A stretch of 8,011 bases of DNA from an uncultured Erysipelotrichaceae bacterium (GCA_902784015.1 CACZTC010000105.1:1-8011); one strand, 5' to 3'. Shown: positions 1 through 5,580, numbered from the stretch's first letter. Notes: generated from the letters alone by a model not told the origin. Made by a program: numbers and translations.

Positions 1-6
1 ATAATT

Positions 7-243
7 ATGACTACAAACATTAATATTAGAGTAGAAGAAGAATTAAAAAATGCATTGCAAGGATATGCAAAACTAGAGAATAAAACAATATCTGAAATTG
101 TTCTAGAGGCAATAAAAGAAAAACTGGAAAATGAATATGATTATAAGCTTGCTTTATTGGCATATGAAAGTGTAGATATGAATGACACAACAACACTTGC
201 TAATATGTGTGCTGAGGCAGGAATTGATTATGAAGCATTATAA
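7..243 (+). CDS. Ribbon-helix-helix antitoxin of a RelB/RelE-type toxin-antitoxin pair
   Basis: This is a 78-residue protein. Its first 45 residues have the ribbon-helix-helix pattern: a short beta strand (TNINIRVEEEL), then helix, turn and helix (NALQGYAKLENKTISEIVLEAI). The C-terminal part is acidic and probably wraps and neutralises the toxin. In this family the N-terminus dimerises on a palindromic operator and represses its own operon, alone or with the toxin. The gene ends inside the toxin gene, with a 14-base overlap, as in co-translated toxin-antitoxin pairs. Only six bases lie upstream, so its promoter and ribosome binding site are outside the window. A decayed copy of its first half lies at 3002-3106. 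The fold and pairing are clear, but the exact subfamily is not. Confidence 0.87.
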   Translation: MTTNINIRVEEELKNALQGYAKLENKTISEIVLEAIKEKLENEYDYKLALLAYESVDMNDTTTLANMCAEAGIDYEAL

Positions 244-493
244 ACTTATTTATTCGAAAGACTTTCAAAAGATATTCAAAAAACTAGATCCTTCAGTTCA
301 AAAACTAGTTGCTTCATATATTAAACACAATTTGGAAAATACTGATAATCCTAGAAATTATGGTAAAGCTTTAGTTGGAGATAAGAAAGGCTTATGGAGA
401 TATAGAATTGGCAATTATCGCTTAATAGTAGAGATTCAAGACAATAAATTAATAATTCTTATTTTAACTTTTGGCCACAGAAAGTATATATAA
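230..493 (+). CDS. RelE/ParE-family toxin
   Basis: This is an 87-residue basic protein with the RelE/ParE layout: an N-terminal strand (YKLIYSKDF), two helices (residues 11-37), then beta strands carrying GLWRYRIGNYRLI (residues 54-66) and the terminal GHRKYI (82-87). Arg57, Arg59, Arg64 and the His83-Arg84-Lys85 cluster match the basic residues that RelE-type toxins use for ribosome-dependent mRNA cleavage, so an mRNA endonuclease is the likely activity. ParE-type gyrase inhibition is less likely but not excluded. The ATG at 230 is preferred over one at 182. It gives the usual family length and lies inside the antitoxin end, after a purine-rich GAGGCAGGA stretch inside the antitoxin gene. 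The frame looks intact. Confidence 0.87.
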   Translation: MKHYKLIYSKDFQKIFKKLDPSVQKLVASYIKHNLENTDNPRNYGKALVGDKKGLWRYRIGNYRLIVEIQDNKLIILILTFGHRKYI

Positions 494-496
494 ATA

Positions 497-625
497 ATGA
501 ATAAAGATATGTGCGTTTTATGTGGCGAAGGTATTATCAACATCCGTGTTGGAGCAATCATACTTAAAGATAATTACTATTATTCAGTTGGCGGTCGCAT
601 TAAGCATGGAGAAACAGATATATAG
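497..625 (+). pseudogene. Truncated Nudix hydrolase remnant
   Basis: A 42-codon frame starts four bases after the toxin stop. It reads MNKDMCVLCGEG, then INIRVGAIILKDN and YYYSVGGRIKHGET, before a TAG. The last part is the start of a Nudix box (GG-x-x-x-x-GE). The catalytic REVxEExG half and the rest of the normal 140-160 residue protein are missing. About ten residues that usually separate the ILKD strand from the SVGGR segment also seem to be missing, so there is probably an internal deletion as well as the 3' loss. There is no good ribosome binding site. Without the glutamates of the Nudix helix it cannot be an active hydrolase. The family call rests on these short motifs and is fairly secure. 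Confidence 0.75.
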
Positions 626-654
626 TTGCAGATGAGAGACTTTAAAGCTTAAGT

Positions 655-717
655 CAGGATATAAGGCACTATAAAATTCACGATAAAAAAGATTATAGGA
701 TGACAAGTATTGTCGTT
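655..717 (+). repeat. Diverged repeat, copy A
   Basis: This matches 2326-2387. The best part is 691-717 against 2361-2387, ungapped, with 22 of 27 bases identical, starting GATTATAG. The ACTATAAAA at 668-676 is also identical to 2339-2347. Between these two parts one gap is needed, and the first 13 bases match weakly. It does not look coding. Confidence 0.55.
702..714. promoter_or_regulatory. Operator-like inverted repeat GACAA-GTA-TTGTC
   Basis: Perfect 5-base arms around a 3-base centre lie inside repeat copy A. In the second copy (2372-2384) the right arm has decayed to TTGAT. This could be a repressor site left from a lost promoter. No gene start follows closely here, so it is probably a relic. 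Confidence 0.3.
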
Positions 718-810
718 CTACACAAGACTTTATCCAGAATTCTACACCATAGTGTAATTTGGTGGGATAAGTTTCCCTGGGGGACAAACACAACAAACAA
801 AACACAAAGA

Positions 811-833
811 CTTCGCAAAAAAGCGGAGTTTTT
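811..833 (+). terminator. Rho-independent terminator before the RhuM gene
   Basis: The stem CTTCGC (811-816) pairs with GCGGAG (823-828) through one G-T pair. The loop is six A, and five T follow. It would end transcription coming from the toxin-antitoxin and Nudix region. The stem is short but rich in GC against this background. Confidence 0.6.
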
Positions 834-859
834 GAACTTTAAAATAATATTTTAAAGTT
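822..859 (+). repeat. 38-base direct repeat, copy 1 (terminator arm plus palindrome)
   Basis: This has 35 of 38 bases identical to 2961-2998, without gaps. It contains the right arm and T-tract of a terminator followed directly by the AACTTT...AAAGTT palindrome. The two copies flank the RhuM-fusion and GrpB genes. Confidence 0.7.
835..859. promoter_or_regulatory. Palindromic operator, site 1 of the RhuM control region
   Basis: Arms AACTTTAAAAT and ATTTTAAAGTT are perfect 11-base inverted repeats around AAT. The site lies 33 bases before the -10 element of the RhuM gene. It differs by one base from the palindrome at 2974-2998 in front of an antitoxin remnant. Ribbon-helix-helix antitoxins bind such symmetrical sites, so the RelB-like antitoxin is the natural candidate binder. 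That assignment is inferred. Confidence 0.6.
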
Positions 860-866
860 AAGTTTG

Positions 867-890
867 AACTTTTAAATATTATGTAAAGTT
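867..890. promoter_or_regulatory. Palindromic operator, site 2 of the RhuM control region
   Basis: The outer arms AACTTT (867-872) and AAAGTT (885-890) are perfect, while the AT-rich middle is imperfect. It starts seven bases after site 1 and ends next to the -10 element, so bound protein would cover the -35 and spacer region. The tandem arrangement suggests cooperative repression. Confidence 0.55.
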
Positions 891-898
891 GGTATAAT
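870..898 (+). promoter_or_regulatory. Promoter of the RhuM-fusion gene (extended -10)
   Basis: A perfect TATAAT (893-898) is preceded by TGG, giving an extended -10 (TGnTATAAT). At a 17-base spacing the -35 is only a weak TTTTAA (870-875), which fits an extended -10 promoter. Transcription would start near 905, close to the GAGG ribosome binding site (905-908). The leader would then be very short, or initiation lies slightly upstream. Operator site 2 overlaps the spacer. Confidence 0.6.
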
Positions 899-916
899 GT
901 TATTGAGGTTAATTTA

Positions 917-2293
917 ATGGAAAAAAGAAATGCAATTGTAGAGTTTTTATCATACGCTTTAGAAGAAAGTAAAGAAAAAATCGAAATACTTATTGATAAG
1001 GAGAATAACACTCTTTGGGCTACACAAAAAGCAATTGCTGAACTATATGGGTGTTCTGTTCAAAACGCACGCCATCATATTAATGAAATAATTAAAGATA
1101 AGGAATTGCAAGAATTTAACTGTAAATCAATTTCTCTTCAGAGACTAGAAGGAGAAAGATTAGTGACTAGAAATACTAATTATTATTCTTTAAAAATGAT
1201 ATTAGCAGTTGGATATAGAGTTAATTCTCCAAAAGCTATCGAGTTTAGGCAATGGGCTAATACGGTTTTAGAAGAATATCTGGTTAAAGGATATAAACTT
1301 GATGCTTATCGTTTAAAAAACGGAATTGTATTTAATAAGGACTATTATGATGATTTACTTGAAGAAATCAGATTAATTAGAATATCAGAAAGACGATTAT
1401 ATCAAAAAATAACAGACATATTTATGACAGCAATTGATTATGATAAAGATTCTGAAACAACATTGAATTTTTTTAAAACAGTACAAAACAAATTACACTA
1501 TTCTGTATCTGGCAATACTGCTCCAGAAATCATTCGTTATAGAGCTGATTCAAAAAAGGACAATATGGGTTTAACAACATGGGAAAATGCTCCAGAAGGA
1601 AGAATCCATAGATCTGATGTAATAGTAGCGAAGAATTATTTAGATAAAGAAGAAATGGAGGCTTTATCTAGACTGACGACGATGTATCTGGATTTTGCGG
1701 AAGATATGGCAAATAGAAATATTCCATTAACGATGAACGATTATACAAAAAGATTAGATTTGTTATTAGAGCTTTCAGGAAGAGACATATTAAACAATCT
1801 AGGAAAGGTTAAGAGAGAAGTTGCAGAAAGATTTGCATTAGCTGAGTATGAAAAATATAGATTAATTCAAGAAAATAAATACATTAGTGATTATGATAGA
1901 TTTATTTTGGAAAATAGAATATCTGAATTACCTGAAACAACAGATGCTCATCTAGATTCATTAAAACAGTTAATTGGAAAAGAAGTAGAAATTATTGTTG
2001 ATAGACCATTAGGGACAAAACACCCAGAATATAAAAACACAAAATACGAAGTTAACTATGGGTATATAAAAGATATATATGCAAAAGACGGTGAATATCA
2101 AGACGCTTATATATTAGGTATTAATAAACCTGTAGAAGTTTTTAAAGGTGTTGTTATAGCAATTATACACAGATTGAATGATATAGAGGATAAACTAGTA
2201 GTTTCAATTCCGTCGATTGAATTTAGCGATAAAGAAATCAAAGACCTTACAAACTTTATAGAGAAGTATTTTGAGATAGAAATCATTAGATAG
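917..2293 (+). CDS. RhuM-family protein fused to a small inorganic-pyrophosphatase-like domain
   Basis: Residues 1 to about 340 match the RhuM (virulence protein RhuM) family. They include an N-terminal helix-turn-helix-like part (TLWATQKAIAELYGCSVQNARHHI, given here in brief for residues 32-55), the typical SLKMILAVGYRVNS (91-104) and TTWENAPEGRIH (220-231). RhuM proteins occur in pathogenicity and genomic islands, and their function is unknown. Residues 351-458 form an extra domain (IGKEVEIIVDRPLG, then NYGYIKDIYAKDGEYQDAYILG) like short Firmicute proteins annotated as inorganic pyrophosphatase. Asp391, Glu393 and Asp396 fall where family I enzymes have their DxDxxD metal ligands. Asp422, Glu424 and Lys426 may match the later acidic and lysine positions. 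The enzyme's N-terminal lysine/glutamate strand is absent, so catalysis is uncertain. The ATG follows GAGG by eight bases. The frame is intact and ends in TAG. Confidence 0.82.
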   Translation: MEKRNAIVEFLSYALEESKEKIEILIDKENNTLWATQKAIAELYGCSVQNARHHINEIIKDKELQEFNCKSISLQRLEGERLVTRNTNYYSLKMILAVGYRVNSPKAIEFRQWANTVLEEYLVKGYKLDAYRLKNGIVFNKDYYDDLLEEIRLIRISERRLYQKITDIFMTAIDYDKDSETTLNFFKTVQNKLHYSVSGNTAPEIIRYRADSKKDNMGLTTWENAPEGRIHRSDVIVAKNYLDKEEMEALSRLTTMYLDFAEDMANRNIPLTMNDYTKRLDLLLELSGRDILNNLGKVKREVAERFALAEYEKYRLIQENKYISDYDRFILENRISELPETTDAHLDSLKQLIGKEVEIIVDRPLGTKHPEYKNTKYEVNYGYIKDIYAKDGEYQDAYILGINKPVEVFKGVVIAIIHRLNDIEDKLVVSIPSIEFSDKEIKDLTNFIEKYFEIEIIR

Positions 2294-2422
2294 ACGCAAA
2301 CATCCTACTAAATCTGTATGTTTCCCAGACTACAACAGACTATAAAAACAGAATAAATCAGATTATAGATTGACAAATATTGATGTTTGACATCTTAGAT
2401 TGATATAGTTGGAGAATATATA
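2294..2422. other. Intergenic DNA between the RhuM-fusion gene and the GrpB pseudogene
   Basis: It holds repeat copy B and two TTGACA hexamers (2370-2375 and 2387-2392) with 11 bases between them. Neither has a good -10 at normal spacing, so no promoter is called. An AT-rich 6-base stem (AAACAT, 2298-2303, with ATGTTT, 2318-2323) just after the stop has no T-tract. A GGAG lies at 2411-2414, eight bases before the pseudogene ATG. Confidence 0.45.
2326..2387 (+). repeat. Diverged repeat, copy B
   Basis: This is the partner of 655-717. It lies 36 bases before the GrpB pseudogene start and may be an old promoter or leader segment, since it carries TTGACA and the decayed inverted repeat. Confidence 0.55.
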
Positions 2423-2962
2423 ATGAGTATTGGTTTATATAGAGGAACAGTTATTCTTGAAAAGCACCAAAAAATATGGGAAGAAAACGCAAGAGATACT
2501 ATTTCTTTATTGAGAGATATTCTAAATGATGTAGCAGTAGATATTTAGCATGTTGGCAGCACAGCAATTAAAACTATCTCTGCCAAACCTATTATTGATA
2601 TCGTAGTAGGTGTTAAAAATTTAGATAGAGTATTGAAACTACATGAAACTCTTGAAGAAAAAGGCTTTCTATTTCGTGGCCAAGATCATCCAAATCAATT
2701 TTTATTTGTATGTGGTGTTGATGATTTTATAACTCATCATATTCATGTATGTATTTATGATTCAGATGAATGGAATGATTATATAAATATGAGAGATTAT
2801 CTAATATGCCATAAAGAAGACGCAAAGAGATATGAAGCTTTAAAAAAAGAATTAGCTTCTCATTATTCGGAAGATAGAAAATCATATACACAAATGAAAA
2901 GTGATATGATACAAGAGATACTCGATAAAACAAAAGAATGGAGAAAAACCTCTGCTAAATAG
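2423..2962 (+). pseudogene. GrpB-family (UPF0157, nucleotidyltransferase-like) gene broken by an amber codon
   Basis: Reading through one TAG at 2546-2548 gives a full-length protein of about 179 codons. It starts MSIGLYRGTVILEKH and continues past the stop with HVGSTAI, then ISAKPIIDIVVGV. GrpB proteins have DIQHVGSTAIPGIPAKPIIDI here, so the stop replaces Gln42 by a single C-to-T change (CAG to TAG). The Pro after STAI is also Lys. HVGST and the KPIIDI aspartate belong to the nucleotidyltransferase-like active region, so neither half would work alone. The only restart visible downstream is a TTG at 2633. The C-terminal half (MRDYLICHKEDAKRYEALKK) is well kept, so the break looks recent. Family members are thought to act on nucleotides or CoA-like substrates, but their role is poorly known. 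Confidence 0.85.
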
Positions 2963-2972
2963 CGGAATTTTT
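2951..2972 (+). terminator. Rho-independent terminator at the end of the GrpB pseudogene
   Basis: TCTGCT (2951-2956) pairs with AGCGGA (2961-2966) through one G-T pair, around an AAAT loop. Five T follow after one A. The GrpB stop codon (2960-2962) lies inside the hairpin. The right arm and T-tract are part of the 38-base repeat. Confidence 0.55.
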
Positions 2973-2998
2973 CAACTTTCAAATAATATTTTAAAGTT
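2961..2998 (+). repeat. 38-base direct repeat, copy 2 (terminator arm plus palindrome)
   Basis: This is the partner of 822-859. The three differences are at 2967, 2973 and 2980. It is followed by GG and an AT-rich -10-like stretch, as copy 1's neighbouring palindrome is. Confidence 0.7.
2974..2998. promoter_or_regulatory. Palindromic operator before the antitoxin remnant
   Basis: Arms AACTTTCAAAT and ATTTTAAAGTT surround AAT, with one unpaired position (C2980). It lies 12 bases before the recognisable start of the antitoxin remnant. That is where a self-repressed toxin-antitoxin operon would keep its operator. This ties the palindrome family to the antitoxin. Confidence 0.6.
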
Positions 2999-3001
2999 GG
3001 A

Positions 3002-3106
3002 TTATTATAGACAAACAATATAAGAAATGACGAAGAATTAAAAGAAGCATTGCATGAATATACATAATTAGAGAATAAAACAATCTCTGAAGTCATTATA
3101 AAATAA
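3002..3106 (+). pseudogene. Decayed second copy of the ribbon-helix-helix antitoxin
   Basis: In one frame from 3011 the reading is TNNIRNDEELKEALHEYT, stop, LENKTISEVIIK, stop. This aligns with residues 3-34 of the antitoxin at the window start. DNA such as GAAGAATTAAAA and GAGAATAAAACAAT is identical. The start codon is lost, Lys22 has become TAA (3065-3067), and the frame ends at another TAA (3104-3106). No toxin sequence follows before yjjW. It is a dead duplicate that keeps its operator. Confidence 0.8.
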
Positions 3107-3132
3107 TATAATCAAAAGCTATGGTAGTAGTA

Positions 3133-3975
3133 TCAAATATAATAAGCTTTTAAAGCACCATTTAATTTGGCATATTCAACACATTCTTTTGCATAATCTT
3201 CTTCTGTAATTGTTGTACCAACAATATGTTGGTATTCTTCTCTAACACCATAAGGTCTATATCTTATTAATTTATAATCACATTTATCTTTAATGATTGA
3301 AGAAACATATTTGATGGTTTCTTTATTTTCTTTATCATGATCGGGAAATAAGATAGTTCTTACTTCATATAATTTATTATGATCTAAAAGATATTCTAGT
3401 CCCTTTAGGACAATATCATTTGGGTAATTAGTTAGAGTATTAGACCACTGTTTATTAACAGCTTTAATATCTAACATTACGCCATCAATCATATCTAATA
3501 ATCTATTATCTTTTGAAAAATCATAAGAACCATTAGAATCTAAAAGTATTGTTAGACCTAATTCTTTAACCTTAGGAAATAATTCTAAAAGGAAATCATG
3601 ATATAAAGTACATTCACCTCCAGAAGTAGTTATTCCTTCAATATATGGTGTAGCTTTTTTAATCTCTTCTAAGATTTCATCTACCGTCATTTCTTTTATT
3701 TTTGGTGACGAATTATTTGGACATACTGAAATACATTTATCACATTTAATACATAATGTTTCATCCCAACTAACTTTATTTTCTTTAATCTTTAAAGCTT
3801 TAGTAGGGCAGGTATCTACACAGATTCCACAATTATTACATATTTTAATTGTTTCAGGATTATGACAATATAGACAATTAAAAGGGCAACCTTGGAAAAA
3901 GATGGCCATTCTATTAGATGGGCCATCTACATTAGAAAAAGGAATAATTTTGTTTATTTTAGCAGTCCTCTTCAT
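3133..3975 (-). CDS. yjjW: YjjW-type glycyl-radical enzyme activase (radical SAM)
   Basis: This is a 280-residue radical SAM enzyme. The SAM-binding cluster motif is C30-x3-C34-x2-C37 (QGCPFNCLYCHNPE). An inserted ferredoxin-like part follows with two CxxCxxCxxxCP sets (Cys46, 49, 52, 56 and Cys75, 78, 81, 85), as in activases with two extra [4Fe-4S] clusters. TTSGGECT (117-124) is the SAM-contacting glycine motif. Activases of this family remove a hydrogen from a glycine in the partner enzyme to make it active under anoxia. The partner yjjI lies directly upstream. The ATG overlaps the ancestral yjjI end by 17 bases, and only weak ribosome binding sequence is seen, so translation is probably coupled to yjjI. 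It ends in TGA. No terminator is visible after it. Confidence 0.9.
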   Translation of the reverse strand: MKRTAKINKIIPFSNVDGPSNRMAIFFQGCPFNCLYCHNPETIKICNNCGICVDTCPTKALKIKENKVSWDETLCIKCDKCISVCPNNSSPKIKEMTVDEILEEIKKATPYIEGITTSGGECTLYHDFLLELFPKVKELGLTILLDSNGSYDFSKDNRLLDMIDGVMLDIKAVNKQWSNTLTNYPNDIVLKGLEYLLDHNKLYEVRTILFPDHDKENKETIKYVSSIIKDKCDYKLIRYRPYGVREEYQHIVGTTITEEDYAKECVEYAKLNGALKAYYI

Positions 3976-4144
3976 GATGTTGTACTCTACGATCTAAAGC
4001 GTGAGCTTCTTCTTTAGCACCTTTGCCAAAGACAGTAACATTATTGAGAGATTGTTTTTTCGCATTTAGTTTATCTATTTCAGATCGTTTAACTAAATAG
4101 CCTGTAACTCTAACGACATCATTATTCTCTAAATAACCACTAAA
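3959..4144 (-). pseudogene. yjjI: Detached C-terminal segment of YjjI carrying the glycyl-radical site
   Basis: This is the same frame as the upstream yjjI part, separated only by TAG at 4145-4147. It codes for 61 residues beginning FSGYLENNDV, then RVTGY (4097-4111), the glycyl-radical motif with its radical Gly at residue 458 of the joined protein. It ends DRRVQHHEEDC and TAA (3959-3961), which falls just inside yjjW. The joined product would be about 504 residues, close to the roughly 516 of E. coli YjjI. There is no in-frame ATG, GTG or TTG near its beginning, so independent translation as a small spare radical domain is unlikely. Confidence 0.8.
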
Positions 4145-5473
4145 CTATCTTAAGCCTCTAGCTAGTGAACCTTTGATAATAGGAAGAATAGCTTCTGGTG
4201 TTTTTAAATATGTTTCTTCAAATTTAAATATATCACCTGTACCAGTAGGGAAATATGGATGGAATTGTTCATTGACTTGGAGCTGTTCTAACATAGTTGG
4301 TTCTGAGCCAATTGGAATACGAGTACCAGGAGAATTCTCCATACCATCACTATCAATACCAACTTGAGCATGTAAGCGATATTTATGTCCAAAGGCTTCA
4401 CAATATGGTGCATCATGCATAGAAACTAATTCTTCTAATCTATTCATAATAGTGATACCTAATTCGGTAGCTTCTTTATTTAAGCCAAAGCCTTTTTTAG
4501 TATCATCAATACCTAATAGATGATTGACACATTCAGCTAATCCAACCATGCCAAACATACCAGTAAAGTTTTCTTGTTTAATGAATCCTTCAGTAACTAA
4601 GAAATTTGTTTTGAAAAAGGATGATTCTTCAACGATGAATTTAACACGTTTATCCATATATTCAATTTGAAGATCTACATATTTAGGCAAAATATTATTT
4701 AAAAAATCATCAACATCTTTAGCTTCTAATGAACATTCATATAATCTTAGTCGAGGTAATGTATAGCCACCTCCTGCCTGTTTCAATCCGTTATAACATG
4801 AGGCAATTGCATAATCTTCGCCCCATTCTTTCACAAACATACCATGATTACAAAATGAAGGTTTAGCTGTTTTTAACATGCAATTAATACAAGCTATCGC
4901 AAAATCATCACTGGTTAATTCTGGATCATATTTTAATGTTAGATTTGGAACAGCTAACTGCATTTCTTCAGTTAATTCTAATAATATTCTTCCTGTTATA
5001 GTATCTTTTGGGCCAATATCTGCATGCACAAAAGAATCAGTTAATTGTTTATCAATTTGAAGAAGGAAAAGACGTAATACTTTCTTGGCGAATTCTCTAT
5101 CTTCTTTTAATACAAATGGTTCTAATAATCTATCTAAGTCACCTAGATAAACGGGAAATGAAGTGATAGATGGAACATGAGTATATAGAATCATTAAAGC
5201 CGTAGTAGCTTCCATTAAATCTTTAGGTGGATCTAATTCTAAGAAAGCGGAACCTTTTTCAAATAAAACACTATAATCAGGACATATATAACGAGGGCGA
5301 TATGGCATAACACCTTCATTTAAATCACATAAAATACCTTTGGCTTTAGCCTCGTAATATTCATCACTATATCTTAATGAATCATCTGTACTTTCTCCTA
5401 ATCTAGCTAAAGCTAAAACTTCTTGATGATAGGTAAGAGTAGGGTCCTTAATAATATCTAATGCTTGACTCAT
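4145..5473 (-). CDS. yjjI: YjjI-family glycyl-radical enzyme, cut short by an amber codon
   Basis: This is a 442-residue open part of a YjjI (DUF3029) glycyl-radical enzyme, which would fold as the alpha/beta barrel that holds the substrate. IASCYNGL (Cys226) is a candidate for the catalytic thiyl cysteine. GTRIPIGSEPTMLEQ and HPYFPTGTGDIF (384-416) are well kept. The frame stops at TAG after KGSLARGLR, just before the segment with the RVTGY radical site, so the product should be inactive unless the stop is read through. The reaction of YjjI enzymes is unknown. The start is secure: ATG six bases after AAGGAGG (5480-5486). yjjW follows on the same strand. A long palindrome lies 20 bases upstream of the start. 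Confidence 0.88.
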   Translation of the reverse strand: MSQALDIIKDPTLTYHQEVLALARLGESTDDSLRYSDEYYEAKAKGILCDLNEGVMPYRPRYICPDYSVLFEKGSAFLELDPPKDLMEATTALMILYTHVPSITSFPVYLGDLDRLLEPFVLKEDREFAKKVLRLFLLQIDKQLTDSFVHADIGPKDTITGRILLELTEEMQLAVPNLTLKYDPELTSDDFAIACINCMLKTAKPSFCNHGMFVKEWGEDYAIASCYNGLKQAGGGYTLPRLRLYECSLEAKDVDDFLNNILPKYVDLQIEYMDKRVKFIVEESSFFKTNFLVTEGFIKQENFTGMFGMVGLAECVNHLLGIDDTKKGFGLNKEATELGITIMNRLEELVSMHDAPYCEAFGHKYRLHAQVGIDSDGMENSPGTRIPIGSEPTMLEQLQVNEQFHPYFPTGTGDIFKFEETYLKTPEAILPIIKGSLARGLR

Positions 5474-5493
5474 ATAGTGCCTCCTTATCGAAC

Positions 5494-5521
5494 ATTTTAT
5501 ATTATCATGATAATTTAAAAT
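5494..5521. promoter_or_regulatory. 28-base near-perfect palindrome upstream of yjjI
   Basis: The core ATTATCATGATAAT (5501-5514) is a perfect 14-base palindrome. After one mismatch (5500/5515) the symmetry continues for six more pairs, giving 13 of 14 pairs. It ends 20 bases before the yjjI start. On the minus strand a TATAAA-like -10 overlaps its proximal edge, so a bound repressor would block transcription. A redox or metabolite sensor is plausible, but I cannot assign a regulator. Confidence 0.5.
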
Positions 5522-5580
5522 TAGGATAAAGAAAACTATAATAATCTAGATTAAATTATTAATAAAAAGATTCATTAGAA

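Larger units (their letters stand above)
626..810. other. Gene-free stretch between the Nudix stub and the RhuM control region
   Basis: No credible gene is seen on either strand. The stretch holds one copy of a diverged repeat shared with 2326-2387, a 13-base inverted repeat (GACAA-GTA-TTGTC, 702-714) and a possible weak hairpin around the CCC/GGG at 774-783. It probably derives from the lost 3' end of the Nudix gene and from control DNA of a vanished neighbour, but I cannot align it to any protein. Confidence 0.6.

Noticed and set aside
638..655. GACTT...AAGTC hairpin after the Nudix stub
   Set aside because: It has a five-base AT-rich stem and no T-tract, so it is not a convincing terminator.
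725..757. Short plus-strand reading LYPEFYT that recalls the C-terminal YPEF motif of some Nudix proteins
   Set aside because: It is only a few residues long, is bordered by stops and has no supporting similarity upstream, so it may be chance.
584..1011. Two overlapping minus-strand open frames over the RhuM control region
   Set aside because: They have low-complexity composition, no ribosome binding site and no family signal. They lie across the terminator, operators and RhuM start.
2370..2424. TTGACA hexamers and a TATAAT before the GrpB pseudogene, as a promoter
   Set aside because: Spacings are far from 17 bases and the TATAAT overlaps the start codon.
2727..3096. Minus-strand open frames across the GrpB pseudogene and antitoxin remnant
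   Set aside because: They are shadows of plus-strand genes whose family motifs are clear, and they have no ribosome binding sites.
2546..4147. Full reassignment of TAG to an amino acid
   Set aside because: The RhuM-fusion gene and the 50-residue gene end in TAG at sensible lengths, and in the latter TAG overlaps the next ribosome binding site. Simple nonsense mutation is favoured.
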